DNA of 64,000 nt from Clostridia bacterium (GTDB lineage: Bacteria > Bacillota > Clostridia > TANB77 > CAG-465). Under the pieces are notes generated by a model. The model did no database searches. It had not been told where the DNA came from and was given only the letters and a program-made list of their open reading frames with translations. The stretch spans positions 1 to 64,000 of the forward strand of contig JAGAIU010000014.1 of the NCBI GenBank assembly GCA_017626395.1. Direction: 5' to 3'. Each line of letters begins with the position of its first letter. Within the stretch, counting starts at the first letter, position 1. A program made the position numbers and the translations under genes. This document shows positions 35,878 through 44,146 of this stretch, piece after piece.

Positions 35878-37530
35878 ATGACTAATGAATATGTAAAAGA
35901 CATTGTAAAAAAGATACCTTTTGATCCGGGAATATATATGATGAAAGACGAAAAAGGTGAAATTATTTATGTTGGTAAAGCAATTTCTTTAAGAAAAAGA
36001 GTAAGACAATATTTCCAAAAAAATAATAAAACGGCAAGAATTGAAAAAATGGCATCATTAGTTAGAGATATAGACTATATAGTAGTAAATAATGAAGTAG
36101 AAGCTTTAAACCTTGAATGTAACTATATAAAGAAATTATCTCCTAAATTTAATGTAATGTTGAAGGATGATAAAACTTATCCATATATCAAAGTAACAAT
36201 AAAGGACAAGTATCCTTTAATATATGTAACACGAAGAAGAGTAGAAGATAAAGCATTATATTTTGGACCATATACAAATGTAGGGGCAATGCGTGATGCT
36301 CTTCATACAATAAAAGAAATATTTCCTGTTAAGAGATGTAAATATAACTTAGATAAAACTCAAGTAAAAAATGCTTGTTTATATTATCATATTGGAAGAT
36401 GTTTGGGACCTTGTATTAATGATGTAAGTCTTAAAGCATATAAAGATATGATAGACCAAGTTGTGTTATTTTTAGAAGGTAAAACAACTGAAGTAAAGAA
36501 AATGATAAAATCTCAAATAGATGAATGTATAGAAAAATTAGATTTTGAAAAAGCTGCAGTTCTAAAACAAAGACTAGATAATATTGAGAAATTTAGTCAA
36601 AAACAAACTGTATCAAATCTAAATGAATTAAGTACAGATATCTGGGGATATGTATTCTTAGATAATACATTGTATATTCAAATATTTAAAATAAGAGACT
36701 ATAAAATAGTACTACATGATAATGTAAAGATTACAGAAGTATCTGAAGAAGAAATAGAAGAATCATTAAGTCAGATAGTATCTAATTATTATATAGATAA
36801 TAATGATATGCCTAAAAAGGTATATATAAATTTATTAGAAGAAAATATAGAATTAATTAATAAGCTTTTTGAAAATAAAGAAATTAAATTACAAGTTATA
36901 TGTCCAAAACGTGGTGAAAAAGCTAAATTAATTAAGATGGTGGAAAATAATATTCATATTAATATTGAAGACAATAAGAACAATGTTGTTGAAGATTTAG
37001 CCTCAATGCTTGGATTTAATGAGGGAATTGATTCTATAGAATGTTACGATATATCAAATTTAAGAAATGAATATATAGTAGGCTGTATGATTAGATTTGA
37101 AAATGGAAAACTTAATAAAAGTATGTATAGAAAATTTAAAATAAGAAGTACAATGACTCAAGATGATCCACTTTGTATGTACGAAGTATTAACCAGAAGA
37201 CTTGGACATGCAAAAGATTGGCCACTTCCAGATGTAATATTAATAGATGGTGGTAAAACACAACTTAATATGGTTAAAAAAGCTATGCAAGATGTTGGTG
37301 AACACACTAACATTTATGGTATGGTTAAAAATGATAAACACAGAACTCGTGGTCTTATAGACGAAAATGGTAATGAGTTTGATTTATCAGATAAAAAATC
37401 TATATTAAACTTCTTAACTTTCTTACAAGATGAAGTACACAGATTTGTAATAACTTATCATAGAAGTTTGAGAGACAGTGTAAAATTAAGTAACGGAAAA
37501 GTATATAAAAATGTAGAAAAGAAAAAATAG
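35878..37530 (+). CDS. uvrC: UvrABC excinuclease subunit C without the C-terminal HhH region
   Basis: Makes both incisions around DNA damage together with UvrB. The GIY-YIG nuclease domain opens with PGIYMMKDEKGEIIYVGKA (about 14-32). The Cys-rich linker has CLYYHIGRCLGPC, the UVR motif lies at about 205-240, and the RNase H-like nuclease has ECYDISNLRN (about 388) and DVILIDGGKTQLN (about 451). The protein stops shortly after the QDEVHRFVITYHRSLRD block; the usual tandem helix-hairpin-helix domain (about 60 residues) is missing, giving 550 residues. An upstream in-frame ATG at 35815 would read through the terminator; GGAG at 35866 supports 35878. Confidence 0.92.
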   Translation: MTNEYVKDIVKKIPFDPGIYMMKDEKGEIIYVGKAISLRKRVRQYFQKNNKTARIEKMASLVRDIDYIVVNNEVEALNLECNYIKKLSPKFNVMLKDDKTYPYIKVTIKDKYPLIYVTRRRVEDKALYFGPYTNVGAMRDALHTIKEIFPVKRCKYNLDKTQVKNACLYYHIGRCLGPCINDVSLKAYKDMIDQVVLFLEGKTTEVKKMIKSQIDECIEKLDFEKAAVLKQRLDNIEKFSQKQTVSNLNELSTDIWGYVFLDNTLYIQIFKIRDYKIVLHDNVKITEVSEEEIEESLSQIVSNYYIDNNDMPKKVYINLLEENIELINKLFENKEIKLQVICPKRGEKAKLIKMVENNIHINIEDNKNNVVEDLASMLGFNEGIDSIECYDISNLRNEYIVGCMIRFENGKLNKSMYRKFKIRSTMTQDDPLCMYEVLTRRLGHAKDWPLPDVILIDGGKTQLNMVKKAMQDVGEHTNIYGMVKNDKHRTRGLIDENGNEFDLSDKKSILNFLTFLQDEVHRFVITYHRSLRDSVKLSNGKVYKNVEKKK

Positions 37531-37539
37531 GAGGATACA

Positions 37540-37926
37540 ATGAAAGTATTAACAATTAGACAACCTTGGGCTACTCTTATCATGCAAGGAGTAAAACGAT
37601 ACGAATTTAGAAGTTGGAAAACAAATTTTAGAGGTGAAGTTTTAATTCATGCAGGAAAAGGAATAGATAAAGAGGCAGTAGAAAGACTAAAGAAATATTT
37701 ACCTGAAGGTGAATTACCACTTGGTAAAATTTTAGGAAAAGTAAATATAACAGATTGTGTTCCTATGAGTGAAGAATTTGCTAGCATGCTATCTAAAGAA
37801 AATAACGACATTTATACAACGCATTCTTTTTCAAGAAATTATGGATTTAAACTAGAAGATGTTGAAGTTTTTGATACTCCAATAGATGCTAAAGGACAAC
37901 TTGGATTTTGGAATTATAATGAATAA
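37540..37926 (+). CDS. ASCH domain (PUA-like) protein
   Basis: A 128-residue protein with the ASCH fold, thought to bind RNA or modified nucleotides. KVLTIRQPWATLIMQGVKRYE (about 2-22) is the signature, with FRSWKTNFRGEVLIHAGKG (about 23-41) as the second conserved stretch. Some relatives act as coactivators or as amidohydrolases of modified cytidine; nothing here decides. It starts 9 bp after uvrC with AGGAGG, so it is the second gene of that transcript. Confidence 0.88.
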   Translation: MKVLTIRQPWATLIMQGVKRYEFRSWKTNFRGEVLIHAGKGIDKEAVERLKKYLPEGELPLGKILGKVNITDCVPMSEEFASMLSKENNDIYTTHSFSRNYGFKLEDVEVFDTPIDAKGQLGFWNYNE

Positions 37927-37931
37927 TAATT

Positions 37932-37958
37932 AAGAGGATAATGATATTATCCTCTTTT
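37932..37958 (+). terminator. Intrinsic terminator of uvrC-ASCH
   Basis: AAGAGGATAAT pairs with ATTATCCTCTT around a GAT loop, then a short T stretch. Confidence 0.8.
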
Positions 37959-37984
37959 GTTTTACATAAAATAATTTACAATAC

Positions 37985-38013
37985 TTTACATAATATTTAA
38001 AATGTGCTATAAT
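37985..38013 (+). promoter_or_regulatory. Promoter of the orphan gene at 38125
   Basis: TTTACA (37985-37990), 17 nt, TATAAT (38008-38013). The leader is about 105 nt long. Confidence 0.7.
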
Positions 38014-38124
38014 TGAAAACAGATGATTACTTTTTAATTCAGTCATAATTGAATCGAATAAGAAATACAAAGGCTATTGTCAGTAGAGATAGTATTTTAT
38101 AAAAAAAGGAGTGAAATATGGTTA

Positions 38125-38640
38125 ATGAATGCAATAGTTAATAAGGCTATTGAAAATTCTAAGAGAATAGTACCACAATACTGGGAAAGTACAGTTAAAG
38201 GTCGTTTAAACGGTGGAATCGGTAGTGTCTATGATCAATTTAGTACAGTAGAAGAACTTGAGAAAGCTCTTTTAGCTGCTGATTGGAGAGAAACTACACA
38301 TCCTGACGTTATGACAGGCTGTAGAGTATTTGTGGCTAACTTAGAAGGTAGATTTGGAATCGTTGAGATTTCTGAACTTCCATCAGATACAGTTTTAATT
38401 GCAGACGATAGAAAGAATACAGGAAGAGTGGCAATGACTGTTGAAGGCATCAGGGGAAAAATTGTTTCAGAGACTTACCTAATTATAGGTGAGGAACAAG
38501 GTGAAGATGTAGTGTTTACATTCCACCCTGGTGAACCAATTAGACCATCTGTTGTAGAAGTATCTACTGTAAGTCACGGTTCTAGAGTTTCTGTTAAAGA
38601 AGCTAAAGAATTAGGTTTTGACTTAGCTAAGATAGTTTAG
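38125..38640 (+). CDS. Orphan soluble protein of unknown function
   Basis: A 171-residue soluble protein that I do not recognise. It starts MNAIVNKAIENSKRIVPQYW, has a helical N-terminal third, then a beta-rich part (GCRVFVANLEGRFGIVEIS, VFTFHPGEPIRPSVVEVS) and ends with a short helix. Base composition looks less AT-biased than its neighbours. The start is uncertain: GGAG at 38108-38111 is 13 nt before this ATG, while an out-of-frame ATG at 38118 opens a 7-codon ORF (MVNECNS) that overlaps it; an in-frame TTG at 38077 is less likely. It has its own promoter and is followed by a candidate structured RNA and terminator. Confidence 0.65.
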   Translation: MNAIVNKAIENSKRIVPQYWESTVKGRLNGGIGSVYDQFSTVEELEKALLAADWRETTHPDVMTGCRVFVANLEGRFGIVEISELPSDTVLIADDRKNTGRVAMTVEGIRGKIVSETYLIIGEEQGEDVVFTFHPGEPIRPSVVEVSTVSHGSRVSVKEAKELGFDLAKIV

Positions 38641-38673
38641 TTCTCTGGTACGTATATCTGAAATGGTATACTT

Positions 38674-38822
38674 GGTGATAAGATGGCTCTGGCAAGGTTG
38701 AATATTTATATATTCATGCTGAACTTGTCTCACGACTCGGCGAGCCCTACTAATATATAGTTAAATATATATCCTCTATGTAGAGTGACACCTACAATAT
38801 GTTTATATTTGCTTATATATTA
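38674..38822 (+). other. Candidate structured RNA (3' UTR or independent ncRNA)
   Basis: This stretch is much richer in G and C than its surroundings and has nested complementary arms. GGCTC (38685-38689) pairs with GAGCC (38742-38746), GGCAAG (38691-38696) with CTTGTC (38724-38729, one G-U), and GAATAT (38700-38705) with ATATTC (38710-38715). Further on, CTCTA/TAGAG (38774-38785) and TGTAG/CTACA (38779-38796) are mutually exclusive hairpins. A strong terminator follows. I do not recognise a known RNA family. It could be a 3' UTR of the preceding gene, a processed small RNA, or a cis-regulator of the flavin reductase gene downstream. Confidence 0.45.
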
Positions 38823-38830
38823 ATAGTTTA

Positions 38831-38869
38831 AAAAATAAGATGAAACATTGTTTTCATCTTATTTTTTTT
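38831..38869 (+). terminator. Strong intrinsic terminator after the candidate RNA
   Basis: A perfect 15-bp stem (38831-38845 with 38852-38866) with a CATTGT loop, followed by Ts. Confidence 0.9.
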
Positions 38870-38937
38870 ATCCTTGTATAAACTTTATATTTATGATAAC
38901 ATTGAAGTGTAGAAGTATTTTTTATGGAGGGATATAT

Positions 38938-39891
38938 ATGAGTGAAGAAATTAAAAAAATAGAAGAAATGGATGGATTTAAAGATATGAGAATGGTAGAT
39001 AACTTCTATCAAACATCTAGCTTTTTTCCTATGCCAACAATTGAAATTGGAACATTAGATGAAAATGGTAATACAAATCTTGGTTCATATTCTTTATGTT
39101 TTCCATACTATATAGCTGGCAAAGATTATTATGCAATGGTACTTTGTTGCAGAAACAGTTCTAATACTTGTAAAAATATATTAAGAACAGGTAAATGTAC
39201 ACTTAACTTTATTACACATGAAAGAAAATACTTTAAAGAGGCAGTAAGACTTGGTTTCCCTGGTGAGACAACTGAAGAGAAAATGAAAGACTGTATATTT
39301 ACATTAGTAGATGGTAAAAGAGCAAGAGAAAATCCAAATGAGCAATTTCCTAAAATAGTAAAAGAATCTTATCAAGTCTTTGAATGTACATGGGTTAAAG
39401 AATTAGATAATGCACAAGATGATAAAATACAAGAAGAATATTTACCACCATATCATAATTTTAATGGTATTACTAGTCAATATGGTGCTCATTTTATCTT
39501 AAAAATAGATAATATATTAATGAAAAAAAAATATTATGATGGAATAATAAATGGAGTAAAAGCATCAAGCTTTCCAATGGTACCTGTAGATTATGGATAC
39601 AGAGATAGTAAGAACTTCTGGTATACTAAATTTAGAAGACCAATTTGTGAACCAATTCCAGAAAATAAAGGAATTAGTTTAGATTCTGTAAAATATGCCG
39701 CTTCAAGAATTGATCCGGAAATTAAATTTACAGATGAAGCATGCCAAAAACTTGTAAAAGTACCAAGAGTATTTTTAAATGTAGTTCTTAAAGGTTGTGT
39801 ATCTTGGGCAAAAGAAAACAACGTTACTTTAATAACTGAAAAAGAAATGGATATTATAAACGACAAAAGAAGTAAAGAGAAGAATAAATAA
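38938..39891 (+). CDS. Flavin reductase family (flavoredoxin-like) protein
   Basis: A 317-residue protein with a flavin-reductase-like FMN-binding split barrel. The N-terminal part has TIEIGTLDENGNTNLGSYSL (about 25-44), the usual substrate/FMN-binding strand, followed by FCPYYIAGKDYYAMVLCCR-type sequence and NILRTGKCTLNFIT (about 77-90). The C-terminal half is family-specific and ends with KGCVSWAKENN. Likely an FMN-dependent reductase; the partner is unknown. The start at 38938 has GGAGGG 6 nt upstream. A longer frame from 38848 would begin in the terminator and is not credible. Confidence 0.8.
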   Translation: MSEEIKKIEEMDGFKDMRMVDNFYQTSSFFPMPTIEIGTLDENGNTNLGSYSLCFPYYIAGKDYYAMVLCCRNSSNTCKNILRTGKCTLNFITHERKYFKEAVRLGFPGETTEEKMKDCIFTLVDGKRARENPNEQFPKIVKESYQVFECTWVKELDNAQDDKIQEEYLPPYHNFNGITSQYGAHFILKIDNILMKKKYYDGIINGVKASSFPMVPVDYGYRDSKNFWYTKFRRPICEPIPENKGISLDSVKYAASRIDPEIKFTDEACQKLVKVPRVFLNVVLKGCVSWAKENNVTLITEKEMDIINDKRSKEKNK

Positions 39892-39912
39892 AATATAGTA
39901 GTAGATATTGTT

Positions 39913-39946
39913 AAAGACATAGTAATGATTAGTTACTATGTCTTTT
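39913..39946 (+). terminator. Intrinsic terminator of the flavin reductase gene
   Basis: AAAGACATAGTAA pairs with TTACTATGTCTTT, with only a short T tail. Confidence 0.7.
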
Positions 39947-39993
39947 GTTACAATAATATTACTGAAAAAAGTATACTAAAATATTAAAATTAG

Positions 39994-40022
39994 TTGATAA
40001 ATCGTACAAAATGTAGTAAAAT
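39994..40022 (+). promoter_or_regulatory. Promoter of the HD-domain gene
   Basis: TTGATA (39994-39999), 17 nt, TAAAAT (40017-40022). Confidence 0.65.
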
Positions 40023-40043
40023 GGGTGTGTGAAAGGTGATTTT

Positions 40044-41087
40044 ATGATAGGAATTACAAAAAGTGAATTTGAAAACTCGCTATTAAGAGAAGATGTAGTA
40101 GAATACTATCTTAATATGTCAAGAGAAGATATAGAATATAAATTTGGAAGTATAGTACTTGATATGGTTGGATTTAATCAAAACAATCCACATCATTGCT
40201 ATGACCTATTTGAACATACATTAAGAACTGTAAAAGATTTACCTACTGGTGAACTTTCAAATGAAGAAATAAAACTATTAAAAATAGCAGCTTTTTTACA
40301 TGATGTTGCTAAACCAAATTTAAGAGAAGATTTAACAGGTAGAGAGAAATATATAGCTAATGAAATTGAATCTGCAAAAATGGCAAGAAACTTTTTACAA
40401 GAGCTTGGTTACAGACAAGAAGAAATAGCTAGAATATGTTTCTATATAGCTCACGTAGAAGATTTTGTTTATTATAAAGATGAAGTTCCATACTATTACG
40501 AACATCATTTATATATCAAAAAAATCTCTTCACTTACAATAGCAGAACAAATGCTAGAAAATGAGTATAACTTTAGAAAATTAGGATTAGATAGTGCTCA
40601 AATTAAAGCTATTTGTTATTCACTTGTAAGAGATGGAGAATGGCCTTTATTTGAAACAGAAAAAGGTGAAGAAGTGAAAATTGCACCTGTTGATATGGAA
40701 GATGTAAAATGTAAGCTAGTAGAAATAAGAAGAGATTATATGCCTACATTAAAAGACTATCAAATGCTATCAAAATTAAGTATTGCTAATTATAAAGCAC
40801 AAGCTAAAAAATCTTATCAAAGAGGTAGACTAATAGCTACACGTGCTGAAAAGGTTAGAGTTGCCGCTATAATCGAATCAATACTACCAGAAGCATATAA
40901 AGTTTTTGAAGAAGCAATGGATAAATACCAAATGGATGGGGCTCTAACTCAAGAGCTTATAGATGTTACAAATAAATATCATGAATTAATTGCAATGAAT
41001 CAAATTGAACAAATGAGAGAAGAAAATGCAAAAAATTTAATGAATAAATTTAACGACATGAAGATTCGTTTAACCATGAAATCTTAG
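40044..41087 (+). CDS. HD-domain phosphohydrolase-like protein
   Basis: A 347-residue protein with an HD metal site: CYDLFEHTLRTVKDLP (first His, about 58), then AAFLHDVAKPNLRED (HD pair, about 90-91) and a later HVED (about 141). The fold resembles the HD part of tRNA nucleotidyltransferase-type proteins, but no nucleotidyltransferase motif is present. Substrate unknown. GGTGAT precedes the ATG at 40044; a GTG 15 bases upstream is in frame but lacks spacing for a ribosome site. The next gene starts 9 bp after its stop. Confidence 0.8.
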   Translation: MIGITKSEFENSLLREDVVEYYLNMSREDIEYKFGSIVLDMVGFNQNNPHHCYDLFEHTLRTVKDLPTGELSNEEIKLLKIAAFLHDVAKPNLREDLTGREKYIANEIESAKMARNFLQELGYRQEEIARICFYIAHVEDFVYYKDEVPYYYEHHLYIKKISSLTIAEQMLENEYNFRKLGLDSAQIKAICYSLVRDGEWPLFETEKGEEVKIAPVDMEDVKCKLVEIRRDYMPTLKDYQMLSKLSIANYKAQAKKSYQRGRLIATRAEKVRVAAIIESILPEAYKVFEEAMDKYQMDGALTQELIDVTNKYHELIAMNQIEQMREENAKNLMNKFNDMKIRLTMKS

Positions 41088-41096
41088 GAGGTTACT

Positions 41097-41498
41097 ATGG
41101 GAGAGAAATATTATAACTTACCTATGGTAAGAGAAAGTTTTGTTGCCAGAAATATTAAAAAAATCTTTCAAAGTTTTTTCAATATAAAAAGGAAAAAAAG
41201 AGATCAAAAAAGAGCACAAATACTTGCACAAAGAGCAAAGAAAAATCGTACTTTTAGTGATACAGTAACATTAGGAGCAACTCGTCAAAAAGTAGATATT
41301 TATGAATTCCAAAATATGTATAAAAGAGGAGAAATAAAAATCGAAGATATGAACGAGGACCAAAAATATGCTCTTATCAAACTATTTGAAATGCAAAATG
41401 AAAGATTAAAAGAAAGTATTCAAGAACATAAAAGAAATACAGAAGCATACAATATGGAAGTTCAAAGATTAAAGAAAGAATTAGATATTATAGGATAA
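41097..41498 (+). CDS. Basic coiled-coil protein of unknown function
   Basis: A 133-residue soluble protein. Residues about 18-50 are strongly basic (NIKRKKRDQKRAQILAQRAK), which suggests contact with RNA or DNA. Residues about 85-131 form a likely coiled coil (ALIKLFEMQNERLKESIQEH). No known family is recognised. It is co-transcribed with the HD protein, which may be its partner. GGAGG precedes the ATG. Confidence 0.6.
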   Translation: MGEKYYNLPMVRESFVARNIKKIFQSFFNIKRKKRDQKRAQILAQRAKKNRTFSDTVTLGATRQKVDIYEFQNMYKRGEIKIEDMNEDQKYALIKLFEMQNERLKESIQEHKRNTEAYNMEVQRLKKELDIIG

Positions 41499-41504
41499 AT
41501 AGAA

Positions 41505-41532
41505 TAAAAAAGCTACATTAGTAGCTTTTTTA
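41505..41532 (+). terminator. Intrinsic terminator after the coiled-coil gene
   Basis: AAAAAGCTAC pairs with GTAGCTTTTT around ATTA. Confidence 0.85.
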
Positions 41533-41547
41533 TTTTGTTTAAATCAC

Positions 41548-41576
41548 TTGACATAAAAATAAAGCGGTGGTAGAAT
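41548..41576 (+). promoter_or_regulatory. pepF promoter
   Basis: TTGACA (41548-41553), 17 nt, TAGAAT (41571-41576). Confidence 0.75.
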
Positions 41577-41629
41577 ATGCAATGCATTAAAATTTTGTGC
41601 CCGAAATAAATTTATGGAGGTAATTGCAT

Positions 41630-43402
41630 ATGAAAAGAAATGAAATTGAAGAAAAGTACAAGTGGGATTTGACAAAAATGTATCTGAGTATTGAAGCATA
41701 TGAAAAAGATTTCAATACTGTAAAAAAGGATATTCCTAAATTAACTAAGTATAAAGGAGGGAAATTTTTAAGTTCTGTAGAAAAATTTTTAGAGTTTATG
41801 AAGCTTGAAGAAGGTATAAGTAGAAAGTTAGATAAGCTATATGAATACACATACCTTTCAACTGTAGTTGAGCCAGATAATGATGAATTACAATATTGGC
41901 ATGCTAATATTACAGCTTTGATACAAGAATATGATAATGCAGTATCATTTGTTGATACAGAAGTTGTAGAGCTAGAAGATAAGGCAAAAGAAATTATACA
42001 AGATGAAAGATGCAGTGAATATGTAGTTTTAATAGAAGAAATATTAAGATATAAACCACATATATTAGATTATGACACAGAAAAACTATTAACGTTTGCA
42101 GATAATACTATGAATGCATATTCAACATACACAGCAATAAAATTAGAATACAAACCTGTAATAATTGATGGTAAAGAACATTTTCTTAATGATGCAACAT
42201 TAAACGATTTCCTTAGAAATCCAGATGAGAATATAAGAAAACAAGCATACGAAAATGTATATGAGGAGTATAAGAAATTTTCTAATCTTTATGCACAGAC
42301 TTTAAGTGGGAAAATAAAGCAGGATATATTTTTTGCAATAACTAGAAAATATAAATCAGCATTAGAAAGCTCAACATTTTCAGATAATGTAACACCAGAA
42401 CTATTTTATAAAATACTTGAAGCTGCAAATAGTAAGTATCATGGACACTTTTTAGAATATTTAGATGTTGTAAATAAAATCTTGAAAAAGGATAAAATTA
42501 CAAATTATGATTTAAAAGTTCCTTTATGTAAGACACCTAAATCTGAATACACAATAGAAGATGCTTGGAAATTAGTAATTGAGGCAATAAAACCTTTTGG
42601 TAAAGAGTATGAGGAAATAGTAAAAAAAGCTAAAAACGAAAGATGGATAGATTACTATCCACATGAAGGAAAAAGACATGGAGCTTTTTCAGCTGGTGTA
42701 TATGATTCATATCCATATATTATGACTAATTTTACTGGAGATGTAGAGTCAGTATTTACTATAGCTCATGAGCTTGGACATTCTGTTCATTCATATTTGA
42801 GTAATAAAAATCAAGCATATAATAATAGCAGCTATAAGATATTTGTAGCGGAAGTTGCTTCAACTGTAAATGAAAATTTACTAATGGAATATTTAATAAA
42901 AAATGCTACAAGTAAAGAAGAAAAAATGTATTATTTGTACAGAAAGTTAGATGAATTTGTAGGAACTTGTTATAGACAACCATTTTTTGCAAAGTTTGAA
43001 GATATATTGCATAATAAAGCTCAGAATAATGAAGGATTATCTGCTAAAAGTATAACAGATATTTATGAAGAAATTAGTGAAGAATATTATGGTGAAAGAG
43101 TAGAACAGCATAGACTAAGTAAATATTCTTGTTTTGCAGTACCACATTTTTACTATAATTACTATGTATATAAATATACAATTGGAAATTGTGTGGCTTC
43201 AGTAATTGCATCAAGGATTTTATCTGGAGATAAACGTACATTAGAAAATTATTTAGAGTTTTTAAAATCTGGATGGACAAAATCACCAGTAGAATTACTA
43301 AAAGCAGTAGGAGTAAATCCTTTAGAGGATAACTTGTATAAAGAGGCTTTTGAAGGATTTAAAAAAGCTTTAGATGAATTTAAGAGGCTTGCACTAGAAT
43401 AA
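41630..43402 (+). CDS. pepF: Oligoendopeptidase F, M3 family
   Basis: A 590-residue cytoplasmic zinc endopeptidase that cuts oligopeptides. The zinc motif is HEXXH in TIAHELGHSVHSY (about 381-393), with the third ligand Glu in VAEVASTVNE (about 410). The N-terminal oligopeptidase domain (about 1-190) and the late YRQPFFAKFE block agree with the PepF branch. A TTG two codons earlier is in frame, but GGAGG at 41616-41620 fits the ATG at 41630. It is monocistronic with a strong promoter. Confidence 0.95.
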   Translation: MKRNEIEEKYKWDLTKMYLSIEAYEKDFNTVKKDIPKLTKYKGGKFLSSVEKFLEFMKLEEGISRKLDKLYEYTYLSTVVEPDNDELQYWHANITALIQEYDNAVSFVDTEVVELEDKAKEIIQDERCSEYVVLIEEILRYKPHILDYDTEKLLTFADNTMNAYSTYTAIKLEYKPVIIDGKEHFLNDATLNDFLRNPDENIRKQAYENVYEEYKKFSNLYAQTLSGKIKQDIFFAITRKYKSALESSTFSDNVTPELFYKILEAANSKYHGHFLEYLDVVNKILKKDKITNYDLKVPLCKTPKSEYTIEDAWKLVIEAIKPFGKEYEEIVKKAKNERWIDYYPHEGKRHGAFSAGVYDSYPYIMTNFTGDVESVFTIAHELGHSVHSYLSNKNQAYNNSSYKIFVAEVASTVNENLLMEYLIKNATSKEEKMYYLYRKLDEFVGTCYRQPFFAKFEDILHNKAQNNEGLSAKSITDIYEEISEEYYGERVEQHRLSKYSCFAVPHFYYNYYVYKYTIGNCVASVIASRILSGDKRTLENYLEFLKSGWTKSPVELLKAVGVNPLEDNLYKEAFEGFKKALDEFKRLALE

Positions 43403-43411
43403 TAAAAAACA

Positions 43412-43446
43412 AAACGATAGATTAATTTCTATCGTTTCTTTTTTTA
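43412..43446. terminator. Bidirectional terminator between pepF and the amidotransferase-like gene
   Basis: AAACGATAG (43412-43420) pairs with CTATCGTTT (43429-43437). T-runs occur on both strands. The stop codon of the minus-strand gene begins in the loop. Confidence 0.85.
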
Positions 43447-44099
43447 CATGCATATATAAAACTTTTAAATAACTTTTGATCATTTTCGTCAAAATGTATT
43501 TCAGGATGCCACTGAACACCAAGATTAAATACTTCATCTTTTTTCTCAATAGCTTCAATGATATTACCATCACAAAAAGCAGTGGATTCATATTCACCAG
43601 GATTGGGAACTTTGTATCCATGTAAACTATTTACAGTGATGCTTTCTTTTTGAAGTATATCAAATAATTTAGAATTTTTATCTATTGTAACATCATGTAA
43701 ATAATTTCCTTTAGGCTCTTTATGACCTTCAACTTTTTCATTTATATTTTCATTATTATAATTACACATTACTTGCATACCCATGCATATACCAAATAGT
43801 GGAAGATGTTTTTCATTTGCCATTTTGCAAACATATTTATCATAAAAATAAATTCTATCACCACCAGGCATTAGTATTCCATCACATAGATTAATTTGTG
43901 TATCAAGTATTTCTTTATCTTCATCACTTAATACATTTTCACGATTATTTAAGTAATTCATATTTTGTGTCGGTAAAATCATTAAAGGAATACCGCCACT
44001 TTTAATTACAGCCTTTCTAATATTTTCTAATATGCACATTACATATCTACCATTATCTGTCATATATGGTCTTGCTAAAACACCAATAATTGGTTTCAT
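43422..44099 (-). CDS. Class I glutamine amidotransferase-like hydrolase (peptidase C26, PuuD-like)
   Basis: A 225-residue hydrolase of the gamma-glutamyl-GABA hydrolase group. It starts KPIIGVLARPY, with GIPLMILPTQN (about 42-52), CDGILMPGGD, the nucleophile in FGICMGMQVM (about 107-116) and the His/Glu pair in GVQWHPEIHFDE (about 198-209). It probably removes gamma-glutamyl groups from amides or peptides. The ATG at 44099 follows a GGTGAT site; a further upstream frame to 44135 would overlap the promoter-like TATAAT. It lies 11 bp or more from the radical SAM gene on the same strand. Confidence 0.88.
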   Translation of the reverse strand: MKPIIGVLARPYMTDNGRYVMCILENIRKAVIKSGGIPLMILPTQNMNYLNNRENVLSDEDKEILDTQINLCDGILMPGGDRIYFYDKYVCKMANEKHLPLFGICMGMQVMCNYNNENINEKVEGHKEPKGNYLHDVTIDKNSKLFDILQKESITVNSLHGYKVPNPGEYESTAFCDGNIIEAIEKKDEVFNLGVQWHPEIHFDENDQKLFKSFIYACKKRNDRN

Positions 44100-44146
44100 A
44101 ATAATCACCAGAAATATTATACCACGGTTTGACAAGTTTCAACAAA

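Noticed and set aside
38674-38822. tRNA, 6S, SRP or tmRNA identity for the structured region
   Set aside because: No T-loop, no SRP apical loop, no tmRNA tag frame and no 6S-type central bubble could be recognised.
38848-38937. Longer N-terminus of the flavin reductase protein
   Set aside because: It would begin inside an intrinsic terminator, and a well-spaced ATG with GGAGGG is at 38938.
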